This document shows positions 1-9,799 of a stretch of 23,827 nucleotides of DNA, piece by piece. The notes beneath the pieces were generated by a model. The model saw nothing but the letters and a program-made list of their open reading frames with translations. It was not told where the DNA came from and ran no database searches. A program made the translations under genes and the position numbers. Origin of the DNA: an uncultured Clostridia bacterium (lineage in GTDB: Bacteria > Bacillota > Clostridia > Oscillospirales > UBA644); assembly GCA_904502105.1 (NCBI GenBank), contig CAJGDF010000001.1, positions 1 to 23,827 on the forward strand, read 5' to 3'. The stretch's first letter is position 1. Every line of letters begins with the position of its first letter.

Positions 1-3000
1 ACTTTAACATCATCAAAGCCGCCAACGATAGCGGCAAAGCTTTGAGGAAGCAGATCCACTTTACAGTCAACATTTTTGGCAGATCCGAAGGGTGTGCCAT
101 CCGCGAAGAAACCTCTGACGAACCGATCGTTATCATAGCAATGTTTTTCTATCGCATCACGGTATTTTTCCGCACATTCGGCACAGAATTCAGCCATTTC
201 ATTTTCAACGAGCTTTCTGCAAAGTGCCGAAAAACGTTCAAGAACAGCAATCGCAAACATAGTTGTAAAAACACTTTCGCCGCCCTGAATACCGTTCATT
301 CCATCATTCCAGTCACCGCACCCGAACAAAACAAGCCCATGAGATCCAAACGTACAGGCTTTATTTATAGCCCGAACACAGTGAAGAAAAATATTTTCGG
401 TATTTTCTGACGATGAAGCCTCAATATACGCCTCGTTCTCACCGTCTTCAAGAGAACGTCCGACAAGGTATTCAGCTTCACACCATAAAATATCGTCTCG
501 TCCAACCTTATCAACATATTCGCAAACAGCATACGGGAGCCACAAAAGATCGTCCGAAAATCTTGTCCTTGAACCTTTGGGACCGTTCGGAAGATCATGC
601 CACCAATGAAAAACATCGCCCTCGATAAACTGCCTTGAGGCGGCACGAAGTATCTGTTTTTTCAACAAACGAGGTTTAAAAGATGAAACACAGATGCAAT
701 CCTGAAGCTGATCCCGAAAACCAAAAGCACCGCCGCACTGATAAAATCCGCTTCTTGCATAAATCCGTGAATTGATTATTTGAGAAAACAGAAAGGTGTT
801 ATAAAAAAGATCAAGTTCGTTGCTCGGTGTTTTTATTTTAATAACAGGCTTCGACTGTTCCGCACGTTCAAGCTCACCGTAAACGGTATATATATCAAGA
901 GAGTCAGCAACAGACTCCGCACAGGCCCTGTTCCGCGCATAACCGAGAACGAAAAACGAGGTTTTCTTTTTCCCCTCTTCAACGCTGAAAAAAACTTCTT
1001 TTCCGTCTGTTTTTTCTCCGCAAACAAAAGCACATCCATCGGAGAACGAGTTGTTGAACGGATTTGTGTAAAACAAAGCATTTGCGGAGCATTCACAAAC
1101 AGCACCACCTATTTTTCTATGAGAATCCATCAGAATATCGGCTTCAAAGCTTACGCTTTTATCCCCGCCTTTGTTTTCAACAGAAACGATCATTATCTTT
1201 GCCGAAATATTTTCGGGAACAAAGACCTTGACCGTAAAATCAGCCCCGTCCACGCAAGATCTGTACTCTGCCCGACCGTGAAGAAACGAAACAGAAGCTC
1301 CCGAAAGAAGATCGTACCGTTGACCGTCACACGTAACGGCAAGATGTTCTCCGTCACAGCCGCAAACAGGGTCACCCGACCAAGGTGTTAATTTATTGAG
1401 AGAAGAATTTTTCGCAAACGTAAAGCCAAGTCCGTTTTCTGTTAAAACAGTGCCGAAAGCAGGATTTGCAAGGACATGGCTCCAGACCGGACGGTATTCA
1501 AAAACGTTTTTATCGTCAATACCAAAGCCGCCGTCAATAAAACCGCCAAGCCCCATTTTTTCGGTATACAGAAGCTCTTTTGGCTCTGTCTTTTTAGACA
1601 AGGGCAAAGGATAAAACTGTTTTTGTGGCTTTATCGCATTGTTTTTTGAAAGATCGACATAGAAAGCCGCAACAGACCGAAACACATTAAAATCAGCTAT
1701 TTCGGAGATATTCAACAGAAACGCACCGTTTCTTTGATCTATAATGTCCTCTTTTAAAAATTCGCGGAAGCACGAACGAAGATAATTCCAGAGACGTCTT
1801 TCATACCCTCCCCCTTCCGAAAAGCATATCACAAGCTCGCACGTAATATTTGCATTTTTCAGTAACAAAAAAGCTTTTATAAAAGAACCGCATCTTTGAA
1901 TATTTGTCTCATCCGTTTTGACAAGAATTATCGGACAGTCACCCGAAACACCGTATTTCCATAAGATCTCAGTTCCGCCGGAAGGTAAATGATCGTTTTT
2001 CTTTGACGAAAACAGATCGGAAAGGATCAATTCGTAAAGCCCGACATCTTCTTTTTTTACAGAGAATGCTTTGTAAACGCGTAAGATCTCCGAGGCATTC
2101 TTTCCCGCAATACGGTCAAACGATGAGCCTTTCGCTTTCAGCACAGACGAAAGAGCACCGTCCCGTGTTTTGTCAACAGAAATATAAACACGGAAAGGCT
2201 CTGCCGATGAAGCATCAAATTTTGTTTTCAACGCGACACAAGCATCTACAGGGCCTTCTGTTTTACACGAAAACGGCAGATCAAAAGCATCGGGAAGAGA
2301 ACGTTCCGCAAGTCCTCTTTTTAAAACAGAAAAGCGGGATAATTCAAACTCAAATTCCGTATCACATCCAACAGCAAGCCACATTTCTCCGTTATCAGAA
2401 ACACCGTCACGCGGCCGTCTGTGAATAAAAACAACGTTATTTTGTTTATCAAAATAAGCCTCAAGAAAAAGAGAGGAGAATGCAGGATGAGCACGCTCTG
2501 CGGCAGTATTGAAAAGAACCGGTTCAAGATAGAATAAAAAGTCTCCGTTTGTTTCGGACGGAACATTGCTTTTAACAGAAAACTCACGTATCTCGCATGA
2601 AGAAAGAGGATCAAGAGTTACGCTTTGAGTTGCTTGAGCATAACGTGTTTTGGCGTAAAAAACACATTTTCCGTCTTCAAAAAGAGTTTTATACTGAACC
2701 TTTCTGTCATAAAGCGGAGCAAAAGTTAAAGGAAGCACTTTTCCGCCGATCCTTATCATTGAAAAGATCCCCTTGGGTGCTTTTATCATATCGCGAACCT
2801 TTGTTACGCTTTCACCGTTAAACAAAAGATAGCCGTTACCGGAATCAGTGGCAATATCGGTAAGTTTTCCTCCCGTAAGAGCCCGAACAGTAGGTTCGTC
2901 AACCGAAACAGGCACACAGTCCTCCGCACGTGGACGGTATCTGTCATTTTTATTCTTCTGTTCGGTTGGATGTTCTCCGTAACGGACAACACTTGACGGG

Positions 3001-6000
3001 GGCCGCTGTTTCAGAAGGCAAGAAAAGGCATGCATACGTTCATCCATAAAACGGTTAACAACAATATTATTTTTAAGATAATTCTCACAAGCCAAAAACG
3101 ACATACCCAAATGATGAACCATACTGTTCATAACAACAGATTCCATACTGTTTGCAGAAAAAGACGGATAATCTACGGCATCATAATAGCCGTATTCACC
3201 TTTAGCACCGATCGAAGAAAAAATATCAAGATTTTTCTTAACATCGCTGCCGTTTGCTAACGGCAATGTTAAAAACGATGAATACGGGCTGACAACACAA
3301 TCTTCTTTACGTTCAGCACCGCCATTAACAGAAAGATCCCGAACACCGAAAGCTTTATACTGATAATTCAGATCACGGTCAAAAGCATAATATGCACTTT
3401 CCGAAATCCCCCACGGAACCCCGTAAGGAACAAATTTTTGCTGACGATCAAGAGCAAACTTCAGCATTTCCTCATCTGCTGAGCACTCATATACCGGCAA
3501 AAAGATATGAGGCATAAAATATTCAAACATCGTGCCGCTCCAGCTTTTTATACCGAGAAATCCGTTGTTTAACGTATAAAACCTATCGAGTGATGCCCAG
3601 TGTTTTTTTGAAACGATACCCATTGCGACCGCAAAATAACTTGTTAACCGTGATTCCGAAGCATAAAGGTCGTAATGTGAATCGGTAAACCTGTTGTTTT
3701 CAACATCATACCCTATTCTGAAAAGCTCACGTTTTTTATCGTACAGAAACGTAAAATCACTTTGATCAATAAGATTCAATATCCTTTCGGCAAGAGATCT
3801 TGCCGGATCCCCTCCAAAGGAAAGCATTGCATTTTTAAGGGTATAAAGACAGACCGCCAAATTACCGTTATCGACAGTGGAAACAAATCTCGGATACAGA
3901 GGTTTCTTTGTTGTTGTCTCATACCAATTAAGGAAATGACCGTTGACCGTTTCGAGGCTTTCGATTGAAGATATTTGCTTATCCAAAAGAAAAAACATTC
4001 TCTCCGCGTTGATAAATCCCATATCAAACGCCCCGACCGTACAAAGAAGAGCAAGGCCTATATTGGTGGGAGAGGTTCTTTCAGCGCAGATTCTGACGGG
4101 AGCCTCCTGAAAATTATCAGGCGGAAGATAATTATTGCGTTCATTCAAAAAAGTCTCAAAATACTTCCAGATATCAGCCATACATTCCGAATAAAACTCG
4201 GGATGTTCAATCTTACGATCATTCTTCTTTGTTTTTGAAAGGAAATAAAGTACAAACGGAGCAAAGACCCACAAAACCCCAACAGGTAAAAACGTCAGCC
4301 TGAAAAAGAACAGTATGCCCGAAAATTGCGGAAGCATTGACATCAAGGTTTCTGAAAACGAACCCTTTAATTTTTTATCAAACGAGTCGGCAGTTGTCCA
4401 TTCCAACATTTTTCTGCCGCTCACAAAAGATCTGTAAACCGCACGGATCGCCGCATCGGCCGAAGAATAAGCGGTTATCGGCAAACAAATAAAATTGATA
4501 AAAGAAAAAAGCAGATCCTCTGTGCCGGACACGGCTCTTGCGGTTTTATGGCGAATATAGCGGCTTTCACGAAGCTCAAAAAGTCCGAAGATCATGCTGA
4601 TAAGAGGCGCCGCAAATACAGAAAAGACGGATAAAAGATAAAGAGGAATATTTTTCGTTAAAAGAGAAAAAAACAAAAGAAGAAATACCCCGATCGCGTT
4701 CACCGATCTTCGCAGATTATCAAAAAGCTTGAATTTGCTGATATTCCCGAGAGGATTTCTGATCTCAGATCCGTTTTTTGTTTTCAGCGTACCGAAAAGC
4801 CAGCGAATATTTTGCCAGTCGCCCCTTGTCCATCTGTGTGAACGTTTCAGATAAGAAACTATATTCTGCGGAACAGAATCAGAAAATACCGCATCGGAAA
4901 CATTTACGGTTCTAAGAAAACAGCCCTCAAGGATATCATGACTCAGAACACAGTTATCGGGAAACAGCGGAGCAGTGATCTTGTTGAAAGCATCAATATT
5001 TATCGCGCCCTTTCCCGAAAATATACCCTCCCCGAAGACATCCTGATAAAGATCGAATGAAACATTTTCATAGACCTCCGAGCCGCCGAAGCATGAAATT
5101 ATTTTCGTAAAGCCGTTACGTTCGGCACTTTCAAGGCTGACATCTATTCTCGGAACGGCAACCGCATATCCGTCTTTAACAGCCGTCATATCACCGTTAT
5201 AAACAGGCTCTGAAAGAGGATGACAAAGAACCGAAACAAGCTTATCAATGCTTTCGGGCTCAGGCAAAGTATCACTGTCAAGAGAAACAAAAAAATCAGC
5301 GCCGAAAACGTTATCTGAAAGAAGCATAAATCCGTCTTTATCTCCGTTTTTTACAGCATGAAGAAACTCGGTTATAGCACCTCTCTTTCGTTCATAAGCG
5401 GAATATTTACCTGCTTCGGCATTAAAAGAACGCTTTCTGACAGCCGCAAAGAAAACATTCTCAAGTTCACTGTTGAGTTTTGATATACGTTCGTTTACTC
5501 TTTTCAGTATAACATCATCTTCAGCAGAAGTCGGACCGTCCGATTCGGGAAGATCGCACAGAAAGCCGAAAAAAGTATTTCCGTCGGAAGATCTGTTGGT
5601 GTAATAAAGCTGTTTTAAACGGTCTGCATATTTATCGGCATCAGCGGATGAGGAAAGAAAAGTAACAACTGTAACGAGTGTCTTTTTTCCGTGTTTTTCC
5701 AAACGGGGGATATATTCTGCTTTAAAAAGCGAACCCATTATCCTGTCTGTTAAAATCTTTATTATTTCAAAAACAGGAAGATACGAAAGGACGGATGCAG
5801 CAACCGAGCCTGTCAAAATGCCTATAAAAACGGAGACAACCGCAGACAAAGCAAACAGCAGCGGGATGTAAAACCGGCATTCTTTTTGTTCAAAAAGATA
5901 ATACCCTATATGAGACCGTTTTCCAACCGAAGAAGCGGCTTTTGAAACGATCTGCTCCGCAAAAGAAGATTCACTTATACCTTTTTTCTTTGAAATAACA

Positions 6001-6542
6001 GAAAGCTTGTGACGATAAAGATTTTTAGACTCTTTATCAAGCAAAAGATACGATTTATCCTTACTAAGAATACGCTCGCATACGCTGAATTTTTCATAAA
6101 GATCTCCGCCGTCATATTTCTCAAAAAAAGAGAGATAAGAAACAAGATTTTCGGCTCTGATCGAAATATCCGCATTTTCAACATTTTCGTTATACATTTC
6201 ACAGCAGTCGGCAAGCTTTTTCAATGCCGCAAGTTTAAATATATTAACAATACATGAAAACTCATCACCCGTAAGTTTTTTTGAAACAGACACCGACTCC
6301 AGATATTTTTCAAACGAATCTGCGTTGAACTTACGGATGTTAAAATCAAAAAAATCACACGCAAAATCGTAAATACGAATATTGCCGTTTTTATCCGTAA
6401 GTTTTTTCCAGCCTTTATCCGATAAAAAAGTACCGAGTGAAACACCTGCCGCCCGAACGGAATGCATACCCGATACGACTTGCGGCATAGTGGATCTCTG
6501 AACTTTTCGGAGGGATACTGTAAAAATTTTTTTTATGTTCAT
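1..6542 (-). CDS. Cyclic beta-1,2-glucan synthase-like giant protein (GT84 - glycoamylase-like - GH94), 3' end outside window
   Basis: The frame is open from the ATG at 6542 (or 6545, the adjacent ATG) to the window edge, at least 2180 residues; family members have about 2800. AAGAGG lies 7 bases before 6542. Seen in order: hydrophobic segments near residues 223-262; a processive glycosyltransferase with DSD at 422-424, HDILEG at 535-540 and RW at 570-571; membrane segments at roughly 600-760; a glycoamylase-like domain with RTSPTNIG at 822-829 and SWSGTMFEY ending near E1007; then GH94 with GGAFGFRDQLQD at 1937-1948, SDD at 1996-1998 and GDWNDG at 2076-2081. Motif positions all fall in one frame, so no net frameshift is visible. 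In known synthases the GT84 part polymerises UDP-glucose at the inner membrane face, the middle domain cyclises and GH94 controls chain length. Product and cyclisation here are inferred. The gene is divergent from tex; I found no convincing promoter for it. Confidence 0.9.
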   Translation of the reverse strand, partial: MNIKKIFTVSLRKVQRSTMPQVVSGMHSVRAAGVSLGTFLSDKGWKKLTDKNGNIRIYDFACDFFDFNIRKFNADSFEKYLESVSVSKKLTGDEFSCIVNIFKLAALKKLADCCEMYNENVENADISIRAENLVSYLSFFEKYDGGDLYEKFSVCERILSKDKSYLLLDKESKNLYRHKLSVISKKKGISESSFAEQIVSKAASSVGKRSHIGYYLFEQKECRFYIPLLFALSAVVSVFIGILTGSVAASVLSYLPVFEIIKILTDRIMGSLFKAEYIPRLEKHGKKTLVTVVTFLSSSADADKYADRLKQLYYTNRSSDGNTFFGFLCDLPESDGPTSAEDDVILKRVNERISKLNSELENVFFAAVRKRSFNAEAGKYSAYERKRGAITEFLHAVKNGDKDGFMLLSDNVFGADFFVSLDSDTLPEPESIDKLVSVLCHPLSEPVYNGDMTAVKDGYAVAVPRIDVSLESAERNGFTKIISCFGGSEVYENVSFDLYQDVFGEGIFSGKGAINIDAFNKITAPLFPDNCVLSHDILEGCFLRTVNVSDAVFSDSVPQNIVSYLKRSHRWTRGDWQNIRWLFGTLKTKNGSEIRNPLGNISKFKLFDNLRRSVNAIGVFLLLFFSLLTKNIPLYLLSVFSVFAAPLISMIFGLFELRESRYIRHKTARAVSGTEDLLFSFINFICLPITAYSSADAAIRAVYRSFVSGRKMLEWTTADSFDKKLKGSFSETLMSMLPQFSGILFFFRLTFLPVGVLWVFAPFVLYFLSKTKKNDRKIEHPEFYSECMADIWKYFETFLNERNNYLPPDNFQEAPVRICAERTSPTNIGLALLCTVGAFDMGFINAERMFFLLDKQISSIESLETVNGHFLNWYETTTKKPLYPRFVSTVDNGNLAVCLYTLKNAMLSFGGDPARSLAERILNLIDQSDFTFLYDKKRELFRIGYDVENNRFTDSHYDLYASESRLTSYFAVAMGIVSKKHWASLDRFYTLNNGFLGIKSWSGTMFEYFMPHIFLPVYECSADEEMLKFALDRQQKFVPYGVPWGISESAYYAFDRDLNYQYKAFGVRDLSVNGGAERKEDCVVSPYSSFLTLPLANGSDVKKNLDIFSSIGAKGEYGYYDAVDYPSFSANSMESVVMNSMVHHLGMSFLACENYLKNNIVVNRFMDERMHAFSCLLKQRPPSSVVRYGEHPTEQKNKNDRYRPRAEDCVPVSVDEPTVRALTGGKLTDIATDSGNGYLLFNGESVTKVRDMIKAPKGIFSMIRIGGKVLPLTFAPLYDRKVQYKTLFEDGKCVFYAKTRYAQATQSVTLDPLSSCEIREFSVKSNVPSETNGDFLFYLEPVLFNTAAERAHPAFSSLFLEAYFDKQNNVVFIHRRPRDGVSDNGEMWLAVGCDTEFEFELSRFSVLKRGLAERSLPDAFDLPFSCKTEGPVDACVALKTKFDASSAEPFRVYISVDKTRDGALSSVLKAKGSSFDRIAGKNASEILRVYKAFSVKKEDVGLYELILSDLFSSKKNDHLPSGGTEILWKYGVSGDCPIILVKTDETNIQRCGSFIKAFLLLKNANITCELVICFSEGGGYERRLWNYLRSCFREFLKEDIIDQRNGAFLLNISEIADFNVFRSVAAFYVDLSKNNAIKPQKQFYPLPLSKKTEPKELLYTEKMGLGGFIDGGFGIDDKNVFEYRPVWSHVLANPAFGTVLTENGLGFTFAKNSSLNKLTPWSGDPVCGCDGEHLAVTCDGQRYDLLSGASVSFLHGRAEYRSCVDGADFTVKVFVPENISAKIMIVSVENKGGDKSVSFEADILMDSHRKIGGAVCECSANALFYTNPFNNSFSDGCAFVCGEKTDGKEVFFSVEEGKKKTSFFVLGYARNRACAESVADSLDIYTVYGELERAEQSKPVIKIKTPSNELDLFYNTFLFSQIINSRIYARSGFYQCGGAFGFRDQLQDCICVSSFKPRLLKKQILRAASRQFIEGDVFHWWHDLPNGPKGSRTRFSDDLLWLPYAVCEYVDKVGRDDILWCEAEYLVGRSLEDGENEAYIEASSSENTENIFLHCVRAINKACTFGSHGLVLFGCGDWNDGMNGIQGGESVFTTMFAIAVLERFSALCRKLVENEMAEFCAECAEKYRDAIEKHCYDNDRFVRGFFADGTPFGSAKNVDCKVDLLPQSFAAIVGGFDDVK

Positions 6543-6553
6543 CATTAAGCCTC

Positions 6554-6582
6554 TTGAAATTTTTTCCGTATTATTGTATAAT
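6554..6582 (+). promoter_or_regulatory. Sigma-70/SigA-type promoter of tex
   Basis: TTGAAA at 6554-6559 and TATAAT at 6577-6582 are separated by exactly 17 bases, with one mismatch to consensus in total. Transcription would begin near 6589 and leave a leader of about 80 bases before tex. The leader holds a short GCTTT-TT-AAAGC inverted repeat (about 6623-6634) just before the ribosome binding site. The promoter also lies in the 5' leader region of the divergent glucan synthase gene. Confidence 0.8.
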
Positions 6583-6667
6583 AGTAATGTTGTGACCGCA
6601 CAGTACGGCATACGTTAGTATTGCTTTTTAAAGCCAAATTATACCTACGGAAAGGAAAAACAGAAGA

Positions 6668-8815
6668 ATGAATATAAACGAGATCCTTTGTTCCGAATTT
6701 AAAGTTAAAAAAGAGCATCTTGAAAATATAATTACTCTTATAGATGACGGCAACACGATTCCGTTCATTGCACGATACAGAAAAGAAATGACCGGTTCAT
6801 GCGACGACCAGGTACTTCGCGAGATCGCAGACCGTCTTGAATATTTAAGAAACCTCGAAAAGAGAAAAGAGGAAGTTTTCGAAAGCATCTCTTCACAGGA
6901 AAAGATGACAGACGAGATCGCAGCTGCACTTGCCGCCGCAGAAACACTCTCCGCAGTTGAAGACATATACCGTCCGTTCAAGCAAAAGAGAAGAACAAAA
7001 GCATCTATCGCAAAAGAAAAAGGTCTTGAACCTTTGGCAACCGTGCTTCTCGCTCAGGAAATAACATCCGGCGATCTTACCGCTATTGCATCCGAATATA
7101 TTGATGAGGAAAAAGGTGTTGTAACAGCGGAAGAAGCGCTTGAAGGCGCATCGGATATAATCGCCGAGATCGTTTCCGACGATCCCGAAGTTCGCAAGCA
7201 GTTAAAAGAGCTTATTCAGAAGGAAGCTGTTATCGCATCGAAGCAGGCAAAAGAGGGAGACTCTGTATACACAATGTATTACGAATACTCCGAACCTGTA
7301 AAATCCGTACCCAGCCACAGAATTCTTGCGATAAACAGAGGCGAAAACGAGGAATGGCTGAGCGTTTCTGTCGGCCTTTCCGAAGACCGTGCGCTTAAAA
7401 CGATCAACGATCTTTACGTTAAACAAGGCTCAATATCGACAGAATTTGTTGAAAACGCAATAAAAGACAGCTACAACAGACTCATATTCCCCTCCGTTGA
7501 ACGCGAAACAAGAAGCGGACTTACCGAAAAGGCAGACGAACAGGCAATAAAAATGTTCGGTCTCAACCTCAAGCCCCTTCTTATGCAGCCGCCGATCAAG
7601 GGAAAAACCGTTCTTGCTGTTGACCCTGCATACAGAACAGGCTGCAAGATCTGCGCTATTGACGAAAACGGTAAGGTTCTCATGACTGACGTTATCTACC
7701 CCACCCCGCCGCAGAGCAAAATAGCAGAAGCCGCAGAAAAGGTAAAAAAATATATAGCCAAATTCAATGTTGACTGCATATCTATCGGCAACGGCACCGC
7801 ATCGAAGGAGACCGAAATCTTTATTGCCGACACGATAAGAGAGCTTGACCGAAAAGTGACTTACATGGTCGTAAACGAAGCAGGTGCGTCCGTTTACTCC
7901 GCATCAAAGCTCGGCGCGGAAGAATTTCCCGATTTTGACGTTTCACTCCGCTCAGCTGTTTCTATCGGCAGAAGACTTCAGGACCCCCTTGCAGAGCTTG
8001 TTAAGATCGATCCGAAGAGCATCGGTGTCGGTCAGTATCAGCACGACATGCCGCAGGCGCGTCTCGATGCAGCACTTTCGGGCGTTGTTGAAGGTTGTGT
8101 AAACTCTGTAGGTGTTGACATAAATACAGCATCCCCGTCTCTTCTTTCATACGTTGCAGGTATCAACTCCGCAATCGCGAAGAACATCGTTGCATACAGA
8201 GATGAAAACGGTGCATTCCGTTCAAGAAAAGAATTTTTAAAGGTCAAAAAGCTCGGTCCCAAAGCATTTGAACAATGCGCAGGCTTCCTTCGTATTCCCG
8301 GTGCAGACAATCCTCTCGACAATACGGCAGTTCACCCCGAATCATACGCTGCGGCTGAAAAGCTTCTCGGTCTTTTCGGTTATACACCCAAAGATGTCAC
8401 AGACGGAGGACTTTCGATGCTTACCGTAAAGCTCGACAAATACGGTAAACAGAAAGCGGCTGATGACTGCGGAATAGGCTTGCCGACATTAAACGATATC
8501 CTCACCGAAATACTCAAGCCCGGCAGAGACATAAGAGACGAACTTCCCCCTCCCCTTCTCCGTTCGGATGTTATGGATATAAAAGACCTTAAAGAAGGAA
8601 TGGAATTTACGGGAACGGTCAGAAACGTTATCGACTTCGGTGTATTTGTCGATATCGGTGTACATCAGGACGGTCTTGTTCATATTTCACAGGTTTCCGA
8701 CAGATATATCAAACACCCGTCTGAAGCCGTTAAGGTCGGAGATATAGTTAAAGTCCGCATTTTAGGCGTTGACGTTGCAAAAAAACGTATTTCCCTGACA
8801 ATGAAAACAAAGTAA
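6668..8815 (+). CDS. tex: Tex, RNA-binding transcription accessory protein (S1 domain)
   Basis: The 715-residue product matches the usual length of Tex. Domain order is typical: helical N-terminal region (about 1-190); YqgF/RuvC-like domain starting at VLAVDPAYRTG with Asp319; helix-hairpin-helix region at about 472-545; C-terminal S1 domain at about 643-713 (FTGTVRNVIDFGVFVDIGVH...). Tex is a cytoplasmic nucleic-acid-binding protein tied to transcription and RNA metabolism; its YqgF fold usually lacks proven nuclease activity. GGAAAGGA lies about 10 bases before the ATG. The gene has its own promoter (6554-6582) and terminator (8827-8882), so it appears monocistronic and not part of the sporulation unit that follows. 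Confidence 0.96.
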   Translation: MNINEILCSEFKVKKEHLENIITLIDDGNTIPFIARYRKEMTGSCDDQVLREIADRLEYLRNLEKRKEEVFESISSQEKMTDEIAAALAAAETLSAVEDIYRPFKQKRRTKASIAKEKGLEPLATVLLAQEITSGDLTAIASEYIDEEKGVVTAEEALEGASDIIAEIVSDDPEVRKQLKELIQKEAVIASKQAKEGDSVYTMYYEYSEPVKSVPSHRILAINRGENEEWLSVSVGLSEDRALKTINDLYVKQGSISTEFVENAIKDSYNRLIFPSVERETRSGLTEKADEQAIKMFGLNLKPLLMQPPIKGKTVLAVDPAYRTGCKICAIDENGKVLMTDVIYPTPPQSKIAEAAEKVKKYIAKFNVDCISIGNGTASKETEIFIADTIRELDRKVTYMVVNEAGASVYSASKLGAEEFPDFDVSLRSAVSIGRRLQDPLAELVKIDPKSIGVGQYQHDMPQARLDAALSGVVEGCVNSVGVDINTASPSLLSYVAGINSAIAKNIVAYRDENGAFRSRKEFLKVKKLGPKAFEQCAGFLRIPGADNPLDNTAVHPESYAAAEKLLGLFGYTPKDVTDGGLSMLTVKLDKYGKQKAADDCGIGLPTLNDILTEILKPGRDIRDELPPPLLRSDVMDIKDLKEGMEFTGTVRNVIDFGVFVDIGVHQDGLVHISQVSDRYIKHPSEAVKVGDIVKVRILGVDVAKKRISLTMKTK

Positions 8816-8826
8816 AATATAAAAAT

Positions 8827-8882
8827 AAAAGGTTTCTTTTCTGCGAATCATAATCTTTTCGCACGAAAGGAAACCTTTTTTT
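8827..8882 (+). terminator. Rho-independent terminator of tex
   Basis: AAAAGGTTTC (8827-8836) pairs with GAAACCTTTT (8870-8879). The stem continues inward with TTTTC against GAAAG and TGCG against CGCA, around one bulged base (8864), to a 14-base loop. A run of T at 8876-8882 follows. It starts 11 bases after the tex stop codon. Confidence 0.9.
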
Positions 8883-8893
8883 ACGCTCTTTAT

Positions 8894-8926
8894 CTGACAA
8901 AAAAACGGGGAACGATATGTTATAAT
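8894..8926 (+). promoter_or_regulatory. Candidate spoIIG-type promoter (Spo0A-dependent?)
   Basis: A perfect TATAAT at 8921-8926 is preceded by CTGACA at 8894-8899, a 21-base spacer. A normal 17-base spacer would have no good -35. The Bacillus subtilis spoIIG promoter is known for a similarly stretched spacer and needs Spo0A~P. Overlapping the -35, the minus strand reads TGTCAGA, which matches the 0A box TGNCGAA at five of seven positions. The predicted start, near 8932, would leave a very short leader before the AAAGGAGG at 8935-8942. Confidence 0.5.
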
Positions 8927-8950
8927 GTTTAAGCAAAGGAGGTAACGACC

Positions 8951-9784
8951 GTGTACTTATCAGAATTTCAGCAAAGCACCTCCGAACCGATAACTGTATA
9001 CTTAGATATTCTGCTGTTCGTAAACCTTATTATAAACGGGGTTATTCTTTTCGCCTGCACAAGGCTCACCGGTGCAAAAACATCGTTCGGAAGATTCGCA
9101 ATGGCAGATACCTTCATCTCTGTATACGGGCTTGCGGTTTGTCTTCCTCCGATAAGCTTTACGTTATGCACCGCAATAAAAAGCCTGGCGGCTGTAATTG
9201 TTTCGATGATAGCATTCAAAACAAAATCCTTTCGGTCGTTGCTCAAAAACACCTGCATTTTCCTTTTCTGTTCCTTTTGTTACGTGGCAGTCTTGATGTC
9301 GATACAGTATCTCCCGTTTTGTAAAAACAGTATCTACATACAAAACAGTGAAATATATTTTAACATCTCCGTTCCGACTCTACTTATCGCGGCGCTTTTC
9401 CTCCTTCTGGCGACGACGGTCGCAAGTCGGATATCGGCATCAAGAAAGCCCGTAAACGCTTTCTGCGACTGCACCGTACACGTTTCACAAAAGCAGGTAA
9501 ATCTTCGGTGCTTTCGTGACAGCGGAAACATGTTAAAAGATCCCATAACGGGAGACCCTGTAATGATAGCGGAAAAGAATACTTTAAAAGAGATAATCCC
9601 GCACGTTTTAAAGACCCGAACACGTATGATCCCATATCACACCGCAGACGGTAAAACCGGGATAATGACTGCATTTCGTCCCGACAGTGTTAAAATAGAC
9701 GGAGAAGAGAAGAAAATTCTCATCGCAGTAAGCGACACAAGGCTCGGAGACGAGTTCAACGCGATAATAGGAACCAAAATCTGA
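8951..9784 (+). CDS. spoIIGA: SpoIIGA, sporulation sigma-E factor processing peptidase
   Basis: The 277-residue membrane protein begins with a GTG codon 8 bases after a full AAAGGAGG. The first half is strongly hydrophobic: VYLDILLFVNLIINGVILFA, then further segments at about 55-75, 75-95, 98-120 and 140-160, fitting the five-helix N-terminal half of SpoIIGA. The second half holds the aspartic-protease-like motif RDSGN with Asp190, followed by MLKDPITGDPV. Most homologues I know have DTG; DSG is an accepted variant of this class. SpoIIGA sits in the septal membrane on the mother-cell side and removes the pro-sequence of sigma-E after the forespore signal. The substrate gene sigE follows 15 bases later. 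The protein is somewhat shorter than the 309 residues of B. subtilis. About 15 residues precede the usual VYLD start. Confidence 0.9.
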   Translation: MYLSEFQQSTSEPITVYLDILLFVNLIINGVILFACTRLTGAKTSFGRFAMADTFISVYGLAVCLPPISFTLCTAIKSLAAVIVSMIAFKTKSFRSLLKNTCIFLFCSFCYVAVLMSIQYLPFCKNSIYIQNSEIYFNISVPTLLIAALFLLLATTVASRISASRKPVNAFCDCTVHVSQKQVNLRCFRDSGNMLKDPITGDPVMIAEKNTLKEIIPHVLKTRTRMIPYHTADGKTGIMTAFRPDSVKIDGEEKKILIAVSDTRLGDEFNAIIGTKI

Positions 9785-9799
9785 ATGAAAGGCTAAAAA

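Noticed and set aside
6543..6667. Promoter for the glucan synthase gene on the minus strand
   Set aside because: TATAAT- or TACAAT-like words are present in the A/T-rich stretch, but none has an acceptable -35 at 16-18 bases.
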